Source: an uncultured Agathobacter sp.
GTDB taxonomy: Bacteria > Bacillota > Clostridia > Lachnospirales > Lachnospiraceae
DNA length: 64,000 nucleotides
Reading direction: 5' to 3'
Assembly (NCBI GenBank): GCA_934307695.1
Contig: CAKRCS010000005.1
Coordinates: forward strand, 124,001-188,000
Within the stretch, counting starts at the first letter, position 1; every line of letters begins with the position of its first letter. Positions 37,258 through 45,183 of this stretch are shown in pieces. A program made the position numbers and the translations under genes. The notes beneath the pieces were generated by a model. The model saw only the letters and a program-made list of their open reading frames with translations, did no database searches and was not told the origin of the DNA.

Positions 37258-38163
37258 ATGAATGATAATTTTAAATCCGGTTTTGTGACGATCATCGGAC
37301 GCCCGAATGTCGGCAAGTCCACGCTGATGAACCGGCTGATCGGACAGAAGATTGCAATAACATCCAACAAACCGCAGACGACGCGCAACCGTATACAGAC
37401 CGTGTATACGGATATGGAGCGCGGACAGATCGTGTTTTTGGACACGCCGGGAATCCACAAGGCGAAGAACAAGCTTGGAGAATACATGGTCAATGTGGCG
37501 GAAAAGACGCTCAATGAGGTGGATGTGATCCTGTGGCTGGTTGAGCCGACCAACTTTGTCGGTGCGGGCGAGCAGCATATCATCGAGCAGCTTAAAAAGG
37601 TTAAGACACCGGTGATCCTCGTCATCAACAAGGTAGATACCGTGGAGCATGACAAGGTGTTTGAGTACATCGATACCTACCGGAAGCTGTATGACTTTGA
37701 CGAGATCATCCCGACCTCGGCGCTGCGCGGACAGAATACGCAGGATGTGATCGACACGATCTTTAAGTATCTGCCGTATGGTCCGCAGTTCTATGATGAG
37801 GATACGATCACGGATCAGCCGGAGCGCGCAATCTGTGCGGAGATCATCCGCGAGAAGGCACTTCACGCGTTAAATGATGAGGTACCGCACGGCATCGCGG
37901 TTGCCATCGACCAGATGAAGTTCCGCAAGGGCGGCGGCATCGTGGACATCGATGCAACGATCGTTTGCGAGCGTGATTCCCACAAGGGCATCATCATCGG
38001 AAAACAGGGCGCGATGCTAAAGAAGATCGGTTCTAATGCGCGCTATGAGATGGAGAAAATGCTGGATGCACAGGTCAATCTCAAGCTCTGGGTAAAGGTT
38101 AAGAAGGACTGGAGAGACAGTGATTTCCTGATCAAAAACTTTGGATACCGCGAAGAGGATTAA
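37258..38163 (+). CDS. era: GTPase Era
   Basis: The 301-residue protein has G1 GRPNVGKST, a G2 region with NKPQTTRNRI, G3 DTPG, G4 NKVD and a C-terminal KH domain (GIIIGKQGAMLKKIG). It binds 16S rRNA and assists 30S assembly. It begins the conserved Firmicutes order era-yqzL-recO. Confidence 0.97.
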   Translation: MNDNFKSGFVTIIGRPNVGKSTLMNRLIGQKIAITSNKPQTTRNRIQTVYTDMERGQIVFLDTPGIHKAKNKLGEYMVNVAEKTLNEVDVILWLVEPTNFVGAGEQHIIEQLKKVKTPVILVINKVDTVEHDKVFEYIDTYRKLYDFDEIIPTSALRGQNTQDVIDTIFKYLPYGPQFYDEDTITDQPERAICAEIIREKALHALNDEVPHGIAVAIDQMKFRKGGGIVDIDATIVCERDSHKGIIIGKQGAMLKKIGSNARYEMEKMLDAQVNLKLWVKVKKDWRDSDFLIKNFGYREED

Positions 38164-38257
38164 CCGGGAACAAACTTCCATTTTTTGATAGGAATATGAC
38201 CTTAGCCAAATGCAAATCCTAACAGTAAGATCGGTTTTAGGACTGGAGGATATGCAA

Positions 38258-38437
38258 ATGGAGAAATTCTGGGAAGCATTTTTGACCACAGGAAAAGTAA
38301 CAGATTATTTAAAGTATAAAGGCACAATGGCAGAGGAGCAGACGAGGCAGACAAAGCAGGGAATGCACGCGGGATATATGCCGGACAACTGCGAATTTGC
38401 AAAGGAATGGGAGAATAGGAAAGAGAGCGATGAGTGA
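38258..38437 (+). CDS. yqzL: YqzL-like small protein
   Basis: The ATG at 38258 is 8 nt after GGAGG; upstream in-frame starts are badly spaced. The 59-residue product begins MEKFWEAFLTTGKVTDYLKY, matching the short YqzL family (W-x-x-F-x-x-T-G-x-x-x-x-Y), which occupies this same site between era and recO in Bacillus. The C-terminal half (residues 25-59) is an extra hydrophilic tail. Function is unknown. Its stop overlaps the recO start region. Confidence 0.8.
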   Translation: MEKFWEAFLTTGKVTDYLKYKGTMAEEQTRQTKQGMHAGYMPDNCEFAKEWENRKESDE

Positions 38438-39185
38438 GTCTGTCGTTTTGACAGGCATGGTGCTGAACGCCATGCCAATCAGTGACTATGACAAGCGAAT
38501 AACGATCCTGACCAGGGAGCGGGGGAAGATAACGGCGTTTGCAAGGGGGGCGAGACGCCCCCAGAGCCAGCTCCTTGCCGCAACCAATCCGTTCTGCTTC
38601 GGAGAGTTTGAACTGTTCGAGGGAAAAAGTGCCTACAACCTTACCAAAGCAAGTATACATAATTATTTCCGGGAGCTTACGCTCGATGTTGAAGGGGCGT
38701 ACACCGGATTTTATTTTTTGGAGTTCGCGGAGTATTTCTGTCAGGAGAACAACGACGAGAAGGAGATGCTTAAGCTTCTGTACCAGTCGCTCCGGGCGGT
38801 GGAGAGCCCGGCGTATGACAACCGGCTGGTGCGTGCGGTGTTTGAGCTGAAGGCGATGACAATAAACGGTGAGGGACCGCAGGTGTTTTCCTGTATGAGT
38901 TGCCACAAGAAGGATGCCTCGCTGGTAAGCTTTTCCATTCCAAGAGGCGGGATGCTCTGCGAGAACTGCGCGCATACGCAAAAAGGCATCGCTGTGTGCA
39001 ACTCCACCAGATACGCATTGCAGTACATCGTGTCGTCATCGGTCGAGAAACTGTTTTCCTTTAAGGTGTCCGATGAGGTGGCAAAGGAGCTTTGCGAGAT
39101 CGCAACGGCATATATTTCCCACTATGTGCGGCATACCTTCAAATCATTGCAGATAATTGCCGACGGGGCGACATTTTTGACTTGA
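38430..39185 (+). CDS. recO: DNA repair protein RecO
   Basis: The start at 38430 overlaps the end of yqzL by 8 nt and follows GGAAAGAGAG. The 251-residue protein has an N-terminal OB fold (ESVVLTGMVLNAMPISDYDKRI) with GKITAFARGARRPQS, and a C-terminal zinc site with four Cys (CMSCHKKD and CENCAH). It helps RecR and RecF load RecA onto SSB-coated DNA. Confidence 0.95.
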   Translation: MSESVVLTGMVLNAMPISDYDKRITILTRERGKITAFARGARRPQSQLLAATNPFCFGEFELFEGKSAYNLTKASIHNYFRELTLDVEGAYTGFYFLEFAEYFCQENNDEKEMLKLLYQSLRAVESPAYDNRLVRAVFELKAMTINGEGPQVFSCMSCHKKDASLVSFSIPRGGMLCENCAHTQKGIAVCNSTRYALQYIVSSSVEKLFSFKVSDEVAKELCEIATAYISHYVRHTFKSLQIIADGATFLT

Positions 39186-39244
39186 AGCGATACGGCGAAA
39201 AGTGTATAATAGCATGGATTCTTAAATGAAATGAGGAACAGAGT

Positions 39245-40063
39245 ATGAAGAGACAGATTACTGTTATGGCTGTCCTTGCATTTGCAGCAGGGCTTTTGAC
39301 CGGCTGTGGGGATAAGTACGAGGCTGTTGACAGCACGGTATTTATCGAGAAGGACGGAAGCGTATTATCGACAGATATTGAATCCTTCGATCCTGCAACT
39401 TATGATGAGAGTGGCTTAAAGTCATTTGTGGAAGAGACAATCGATGCGTATACCGCAGAGCATGGCAATGCTTCCGTTTCCTTGAAGGATCTGACCTTTG
39501 AGGAGGGGCAGGCGAAGCTTACGATCCAGTATGCGTCTGTTGCCGACTATACGGCTTTCAATGAGATCGAGCTGTTTTCCGGCAGTCTTGCCGAGGCGCT
39601 TGCCGCAGGGTATACGTTTGACGGCGAGTTCGCACAGATCAAGGATGATACCAAGACACTTTGCGATGCATCCGCTTTTTTGAATGGTGACGGCTACAAG
39701 GTGGTCATCATCAAGGCGAACACCAACGTACATGTAAACGGAAAGGTACAGTATGTTTCCGCAGACAATGTTGCGATGCTCGACACAAGCACTGTGTCCA
39801 TTTCCAATGAGAATGGGGCAGACGATACGCTTGTGGCGGAGGACACTGAGACAGCGGATACGCAGACGGAAGTGGTTGACGCAATGACGGACAGCCCAAG
39901 CGACGCGGACGAGGGAAGCGTTGGCGAGGACGATCTTTTGTTAGATGAAGAGGATACCGAGGTCGTTTTTGTCTTTGATGAGGACGATCAGAAGCGGGAG
40001 GATTCCGCTGTATCGGTAAACAGCAGCTATACCAACAAATACACATATATCATATACAAATAA
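39245..40063 (+). CDS. Lipoprotein of unknown function
   Basis: The 272-residue product has a lipoprotein signal and lipobox (LLTGC), a globular domain to about residue 185, and an acidic Asp/Glu/Thr-rich tail ([20 protein letters not shown] and following). The Cys is the anchor site on the outer membrane face. No known motif is visible. A ribosome site is weak (GAGGAACAGAGT). It lies between recO and glyS, apparently as a separate unit. Confidence 0.75.
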   Translation: MKRQITVMAVLAFAAGLLTGCGDKYEAVDSTVFIEKDGSVLSTDIESFDPATYDESGLKSFVEETIDAYTAEHGNASVSLKDLTFEEGQAKLTIQYASVADYTAFNEIELFSGSLAEALAAGYTFDGEFAQIKDDTKTLCDASAFLNGDGYKVVIIKANTNVHVNGKVQYVSADNVAMLDTSTVSISNENGADDTLVAEDTETADTQTEVVDAMTDSPSDADEGSVGEDDLLLDEEDTEVVFVFDEDDQKREDSAVSVNSSYTNKYTYIIYK

Positions 40064-40085
40064 TAAGAAGGCGAGGAAAAGTGTT

Positions 40086-41474
40086 ATGGAAAAGACAATG
40101 GACAAAATTGTTCAGGTAGCAAAGGCGAGAGGTTTTGTATATCCGGGATCTGAGATCTACGGTGGTCTTGCAAATACATGGGATTACGGAAATCTCGGCG
40201 TAGAGCTGAAGAACAACGTTAAGCGCGCATGGTGGAAGAAGTTCATTCAGGAGAATCCATATAATGTCGGCGTGGATTGTGCAATCCTTATGAACCCGCA
40301 GACCTGGGTGGCATCCGGACATCTCGGAGGCTTTTCTGATCCTCTTATGGACTGCAAGGAGTGTCATGAGCGTTTCCGTGCAGACAAGCTGATCGAGGAC
40401 TATGCGGATGAGAATTCCATCGACCTTGGCGGTTCTGTCGACGGCTGGAGCAATGAGCAGATGGTGAACTTTATTGAGGAGCATCATGTATGCTGTCCAT
40501 CCTGCGGCAAGCACAATTTTACAGATATCCGTCAGTTCAACCTGATGTTTAAGACCTTCCAGGGTGTTACCGAGGATGCAAAGAATACCGTATATCTCCG
40601 TCCGGAGACCGCACAGGGAATCTTTGTCAACTTCAAGAACGTACAGCGTACTTCCAGAAAGAAGATTCCGTTTGGTATTGGTCAGATCGGAAAGTCCTTC
40701 CGTAATGAGATCACACCGGGTAACTTTACATTCCGTACCAGAGAGTTTGAGCAGATGGAGCTTGAGTTCTTCTGCGAGCCGGGAACCGATCTGGACTGGT
40801 TTCAGTATTGGAGAGGCTTCTGCCGTGACTGGCTGCTTTCCCTCGGCATCAAGGAGGATGAGATGAGACTCCGCGATCACTCTCCGGAGGAGCTTTGCTT
40901 CTATTCTAAGGGAACAACCGATATCGAGTTCTTATTCCCGTTCGGCTGGGGTGAGCTCTGGGGCATTGCAGACCGTACCGATTACGATCTTACCCAGCAT
41001 CAGAACACATCCGGTCAGGATATGTCTTACTTTGATGACACCAAGAACGAAAAATATATCCCGTACGTTATCGAGCCTTCACTCGGTGCTGACCGTGTCG
41101 TACTGGCATTCATCTGTGCAGCTTACGATGAGGAGGAGCTTGAGGGCGGCGATGTCCGTACCGTATTCCACTTCCATCCGGCACTTGCACCGGTTAAGAT
41201 CGGTGTGCTTCCGCTTTCTAAGAAGCTGAATGAGGGCGCAGAAAAGATCTTTACCCAGCTGTCTAAGACCTACAACTGCGAGTTTGACGACAGAGGAACG
41301 ATTGGAAAGCGTTACCGCCGTCAGGATGAGATCGGTACACCATTCTGCATTACCTACGATTTCGATTCCGAGGAGGATCACGCAGTTACCGTCCGTGACC
41401 GTGATACCATGCAGCAGGAGCGTGTCAAGATCGAGGAGCTTGAGGCATACTTTGCAAAGAAGTTTGAGTTTTAA
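40086..41474 (+). CDS. glyS: Glycyl-tRNA synthetase (class II, dimeric type)
   Basis: The 462-residue protein starts with [23 protein letters not shown], has motif 2 around [25 protein letters not shown] and motif 3 in [15 protein letters not shown], and ends in the anticodon domain. It is the single-chain alpha2 type rather than the glyQ/glyS alpha2beta2 type. A zinc-like site ([25 protein letters not shown]) lies in the insertion. GAGG precedes the start. No T-box or glycine riboswitch is visible in the 22-bp upstream gap. Confidence 0.95.
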   Translation: MEKTMDKIVQVAKARGFVYPGSEIYGGLANTWDYGNLGVELKNNVKRAWWKKFIQENPYNVGVDCAILMNPQTWVASGHLGGFSDPLMDCKECHERFRADKLIEDYADENSIDLGGSVDGWSNEQMVNFIEEHHVCCPSCGKHNFTDIRQFNLMFKTFQGVTEDAKNTVYLRPETAQGIFVNFKNVQRTSRKKIPFGIGQIGKSFRNEITPGNFTFRTREFEQMELEFFCEPGTDLDWFQYWRGFCRDWLLSLGIKEDEMRLRDHSPEELCFYSKGTTDIEFLFPFGWGELWGIADRTDYDLTQHQNTSGQDMSYFDDTKNEKYIPYVIEPSLGADRVVLAFICAAYDEEELEGGDVRTVFHFHPALAPVKIGVLPLSKKLNEGAEKIFTQLSKTYNCEFDDRGTIGKRYRRQDEIGTPFCITYDFDSEEDHAVTVRDRDTMQQERVKIEELEAYFAKKFEF

Positions 41475-41502
41475 TTAAAATGCAATCTGCATGAGACAGA
41501 AG

Positions 41503-41543
41503 GCGGGGCACTACACCTAAGGGGTGTGATGTCCTGCTTTTTT
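41503..41543 (+). terminator. Terminator after glyS
   Basis: A 15-bp imperfect stem (41503-41517 with 41523-41537, including G-T pairs) with a short loop is followed by TTTTTT. Confidence 0.88.
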
Positions 41544-41546
41544 CAC

Positions 41547-41674
41547 ATTATAGGAAATTCCTTTATAGGAAAATACAATACGGGGAATCCTGCCCGCTGT
41601 TATATTTGGCAAAAGCGAAATGGTAATTTGTGCATGTTTTACAATATCCTTACAGGGGGGATATATGTTATACT
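41547..41674 (+). promoter_or_regulatory. TTATAGGAA motif pair and extended -10 promoter upstream of the oxidoreductase
   Basis: Two copies of TTATAGGAAA/TTTATAGGAAAA lie at about 41550-41575. Downstream, TGTTATACT (41666-41674) is a good extended -10 element with no clear -35, giving a start near 41681. It is the only promoter-like signal between the glyS terminator and the oxidoreductase gene. Confidence 0.45.
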
Positions 41675-41787
41675 TATTATGCATACAGATTATATCTGCG
41701 GTGGAATTGTCAACTGCGCTCGGAATTGAAGCGCAGGCGACGATCGATGATATCCGCAAGGCTGTAAGCTGCCATGGAGGGTGGTAA
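41665..41787 (+). CDS. Possible 40-residue leader peptide upstream of the oxidoreductase
   Basis: An ATG 4 nt after AGGGGGG opens a frame encoding MLYLLCIQIISAVELSTALG and then a helical stretch, EAQATIDDIRKAVSCHGGW, ending 23 nt before the oxidoreductase start. The second half looks coding in base use. However, the frame start overlaps the extended -10 element, so the transcript may begin inside it. It may be a gene remnant. Confidence 0.25.
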   Translation: MLYLLCIQIISAVELSTALGIEAQATIDDIRKAVSCHGGW

Positions 41788-41810
41788 TTATTTATTTAAA
41801 GGAGTATAAA

Positions 41811-44639
41811 ATGAGAGAGGACAAGTACACAAATTTTGAAGATTATTCAAAATGGGCTGCAAATCACAAGAATGATAAGGCGCCAAGCGACAAGATCATC
41901 AAGCTTGGAAGAAAAATCACAGATGTAGCCGGACACATTTTTGGTGGTGTAAAGGTGGAGGACCCGGAATACTGGGGACTTGCCGAGATCGTCACCGAGG
42001 AGATGGCAGAGGTCGGACTGACCATGAAAAAGCGTGTACACTACACGTTTGGCGAGCTTTGCAAAATGAATCCGGATAAGGTGGAGAGGCTTGGAACCGA
42101 GGGCTTCCAGAAGCTTTTGGATGAGATGAGCTACATTGGACTTTTGGAGTACGATTACGGATATCACTACGATCACAACGGACGTACCGCTCCACAGTCT
42201 GAGAGAAGATATACACTTCCGATGTTCGTGCCGGGTTCTGCCGAGCTGTTTAACATGGAAGAGCTTCCGGATAAGAGCAATCCGCGTCTGAAGGATCATT
42301 CGGATGTCGCATCTTTCTTTGAGCGTATGACATTTATTCCGCTTGCCGGAATTACACAGATGGTTCCTCCGGGAGGTGCCGGAGTCGGAATGCATGTTAT
42401 TCCGGTTGAGAAGGCAATCTCTATGGAGAACGAAGCCATCGATATCGAGAAGCTGTCGTACTGGTTAAGCAAGTACGAGGGCAAGATCGGTGTTGGACGC
42501 TGCTCCTGCCGTGCTTCCAGAAAAGCGATCGGTGACGGCTGTGCAGATGATGATTTCGGATGGTGCATCGGTGTCGGCGATTTCGCGGACTACTGCCGTG
42601 AGACCGGTAAGGGACACGATATCACCAAAGAGGAAGCACTTGCAATCTTACAGAGAGCCGAGGAGAACGGTTTTGTACACCAGATCACCAATATTGACGG
42701 TGAGAACAAGATCTTTGGTATCTGTAACTGTAACGTGGAGATCTGTAATGCGCTGCGTACCTCACAGCTGTTCAACACTCCGAATATGTCACGTTCTGCG
42801 TATGTTGCACACGTTGACAAGGAGAAGTGCGTTGCCTGCGGCCGCTGTGTAGAGTATTGCCCAGCCGGTGCTACAAGGCTTGGACAGAAGCTGTGCGACA
42901 AGGAAGGCAAGGAGATCCAGTACCCAAGACAGGAGCTTCCGGATGCAACCAAGTGGGGTGAGGACAAGTGGGATTACAATTACCGCGACAACAACCGCAT
43001 CAACACCCACAAGACCGGTACTGCTCCATGTAAGACCGCATGCCCGGCACATATCGCTGTCCAGGGTTACTTGAAGCTGGCTTCCCAGGGAAGATATCAG
43101 GATGCACTTGCTCTTATCAAGAAGCAGAATCCATTCCCGGCAATCTGCGGACGTGTATGTAACAGACGCTGCGAGGATGCATGTACAAGAGCGACCATCG
43201 ATCAGGCTATCGCGATCGATGCAGTTAAGAAGTTTATCGCTGAGCAGGATCTGAACGCTGAGACAAGATATATTCCGCCGACAGTCATCCCGGCAAGTAT
43301 CCACATGGATCACTTTGACGAGAAGATCGCGATCATCGGTGGAGGTCCGGCTGGACTTACCGCAGCATTCTATCTTGCAGAAAAAGGCTATCGCCCAACC
43401 GTATTTGAGAAGAACGAGTATGCCGGCGGTATGCTCCGCTATGGTATCCCATCCTACAAGCTTGAGAAGAATGTGATCGATGCCGAGATTGATGTTATGC
43501 GCCAGATGGGTGTTGAAATCAAGACTGGTATTGAGGTTGGAAAAGATATTACGATCGATTTCCTCCGCAAGCAGGGCTATAAGGCATTTTATATTGCAAT
43601 CGGATGCAGCGCAGGACGCCGTCCGGGAATCCCGAATGACAACGCAGAGGGAACTTTTACCGCGATCGATTATCTGCATGAGGCGAACTGCGGCGGTGTT
43701 GAATATACCGGCCGTGTGGTTGTGATTGGTGGTGGAAACGTTGCAATCGATGCTGCAAGAGTTTCTTCAAGAAACGGTGCTTCCGAGATCACCCAGCTTT
43801 GCTTAGAGTCTGAGGCTGATATGCCGGCTTCCAAGGAAGAGGTATTAGAGGCAGCAGAGGATGGCGTAAAGATCAAGTGCGGATGGGGACCGAAGGAAGT
43901 CCTTGTAACGGATGGCAAGGTTTCCGGAATCGTATTTAAGAGATGCTTATCTGTTAAGAATACAGAGGGACGTTTCGCGCCGGTCTATGATGAGAATGAG
44001 ACGATCACAATCGAATGTGACCGCGTGATCTTTGCAGTCGGACAGGCTTCTGTTTGGGGAGATCTCGTAACGAACGAGAAGCTTGAGTTCAACGGACCGG
44101 CAGTTGTTGCTGACAAGCTTACATACCAGACCACCCAGCCGGATATCTTTGTCGGCGGTGATGTGTATACAGGACCGAAGTTTGCGATCGATGCGATTGC
44201 AGCAGGAAAGATCGCTGCAGAATCCCTGCACCGCTATGTGCATGACGCACACATGAAGATTGGACGTAACCGTTGGGAGTTCACCGAGCTTGACAAGTAC
44301 AATATCTCTGTGCCAAGCTACGACAATTCTTCCCGTCAGGAGGCTGGCGTGGACGATACCGTTCCGGCAAACTCCTTTAAGGATGCCCACCGCACGCTGA
44401 CCGAGGCACAGGTTAAGATCGAGACTGCCCGCTGCTTAGGCTGTGGTGCTACGATCGTTGATCCGAATAAGTGTATCGGCTGCGGTGTATGTACGACAAA
44501 GTGTGCGTTTGATGCGATCACCCTCCACCGCGATCATCCGGAATGCTCTAAGATGGTGGTTGCCGAGGATAAGTTTAAGGCAATCCTCCCTTACCAGTTA
44601 AAGCGCGCCGGAAAGATTTTATTACACAAAAAGAACTAA
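41811..44639 (+). CDS. Large FAD/NAD(P) oxidoreductase with iron-sulfur domains (GltD-like)
   Basis: The ATG at 41811 follows AAAGGAG. The 942-residue protein has an N-terminal 400 residues with Cys-rich stretches (CSCRASRKAIGDGCADDDFGW, FGICNCNVEIC) and a ferredoxin motif CVACGRCVEYCP (about residue 340). A GltD-type Fe-S entry (CKTACPAHI, then CGRVCNRRCEDAC) follows. FAD and NAD(P) Rossmann motifs are IIGGGPAGLTAAF (about 508) and VVIGGGNVAIDAAR. A C-terminal 4Fe-4S pair (CLGCGA, CIGCGVCTTKCAF) ends it. It should shuttle electrons between NAD(P)H and ferredoxin-like partners. The substrate is unknown. hypA follows 9 nt later. Confidence 0.85.
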   Translation: MREDKYTNFEDYSKWAANHKNDKAPSDKIIKLGRKITDVAGHIFGGVKVEDPEYWGLAEIVTEEMAEVGLTMKKRVHYTFGELCKMNPDKVERLGTEGFQKLLDEMSYIGLLEYDYGYHYDHNGRTAPQSERRYTLPMFVPGSAELFNMEELPDKSNPRLKDHSDVASFFERMTFIPLAGITQMVPPGGAGVGMHVIPVEKAISMENEAIDIEKLSYWLSKYEGKIGVGRCSCRASRKAIGDGCADDDFGWCIGVGDFADYCRETGKGHDITKEEALAILQRAEENGFVHQITNIDGENKIFGICNCNVEICNALRTSQLFNTPNMSRSAYVAHVDKEKCVACGRCVEYCPAGATRLGQKLCDKEGKEIQYPRQELPDATKWGEDKWDYNYRDNNRINTHKTGTAPCKTACPAHIAVQGYLKLASQGRYQDALALIKKQNPFPAICGRVCNRRCEDACTRATIDQAIAIDAVKKFIAEQDLNAETRYIPPTVIPASIHMDHFDEKIAIIGGGPAGLTAAFYLAEKGYRPTVFEKNEYAGGMLRYGIPSYKLEKNVIDAEIDVMRQMGVEIKTGIEVGKDITIDFLRKQGYKAFYIAIGCSAGRRPGIPNDNAEGTFTAIDYLHEANCGGVEYTGRVVVIGGGNVAIDAARVSSRNGASEITQLCLESEADMPASKEEVLEAAEDGVKIKCGWGPKEVLVTDGKVSGIVFKRCLSVKNTEGRFAPVYDENETITIECDRVIFAVGQASVWGDLVTNEKLEFNGPAVVADKLTYQTTQPDIFVGGDVYTGPKFAIDAIAAGKIAAESLHRYVHDAHMKIGRNRWEFTELDKYNISVPSYDNSSRQEAGVDDTVPANSFKDAHRTLTEAQVKIETARCLGCGATIVDPNKCIGCGVCTTKCAFDAITLHRDHPECSKMVVAEDKFKAILPYQLKRAGKILLHKKN

Positions 44640-44648
44640 GGGGGAATC

Positions 44649-44999
44649 ATGCACGAACTTGGTGTAGTATTCTACGTTGTAAAAGATGTAAAAAAAGTGG
44701 CGGAGGAGAACGATGTCAGGCATATTTCTGCCGTCACGATCGAACTGGGCGAGGTTTCCGCAGTCATACCGGAGTATCTGGTTGACTGCTGGAACTGGGC
44801 GAGAAAAAAGGAGCCTGTTATGGAAAATGCAGAGCTCCGCATCGAAAAAATGGAAGCAGTTTCCTTCTGCGAGGACTGCAAACAGGAGTATCCGACAATC
44901 CAATATGCCAAAATCTGTCCGTACTGCGGAAGCGAGCATACGTTCCTTTTGCGGGGCAATGAATTTAACATCAAAGAGATTGAGGTAAGCGACGACTAG
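44649..44999 (+). CDS. hypA: Hydrogenase maturation nickel chaperone HypA-like
   Basis: The 116-residue protein begins MHELG, with the nickel-binding His2, and has a zinc site formed by Cys74, Cys77, Cys90 and Cys93 (CEDC, CPYC). Length is normal for HypA. It is 9 nt after the FAD/Fe-S oxidoreductase, with GGGGG upstream of its start. No NiFe hydrogenase or other hyp gene is in the window, so its client here is unclear. Confidence 0.88.
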   Translation: MHELGVVFYVVKDVKKVAEENDVRHISAVTIELGEVSAVIPEYLVDCWNWARKKEPVMENAELRIEKMEAVSFCEDCKQEYPTIQYAKICPYCGSEHTFLLRGNEFNIKEIEVSDD

Positions 45000-45011
45000 G
45001 ATGCGGCTTTT

Positions 45012-45050
45012 AAATCTGTTCACGGAGCAATCTGTGAACAGATTTTGTCC
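45012..45050 (+). terminator. Terminator after hypA
   Basis: AAATCTGTTCAC (45012-45023) and GTGAACAGATTT (45034-45045) form a perfect 12-bp stem with a short trailing T stretch. Confidence 0.85.
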
Positions 45051-45059
45051 ATTTTTTGG

Positions 45060-45090
45060 TTGCCTTTTGCGAAAATTATGATATTATAAA
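45060..45090 (+). promoter_or_regulatory. Promoter of ppdK
   Basis: TTGCCT (45060-45065) and TATTAT (45082-45087) are separated by 16 bp, with an overlapping TATAAA. The leader of about 90 nt ends in AGGAGG. Confidence 0.5.
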
Positions 45091-45183
45091 TGTGTGCGCG
45101 CAAATATAGGCGCGCATCGAAACATGTCAATGAATGGGGCGACCTGTTCAGCAAATATATTTTTATATAGGAGGAATTGTCAA

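Noticed and set aside
40064..40085. Glycine riboswitch or T-box before glyS
   Set aside because: The gap is only 22 bp and holds just a ribosome binding site.
42789..43679. 296-codon frame on the - strand opposite the FAD/iron-sulfur oxidoreductase
   Set aside because: It overlaps a fully supported gene with clear motifs and has no independent features.
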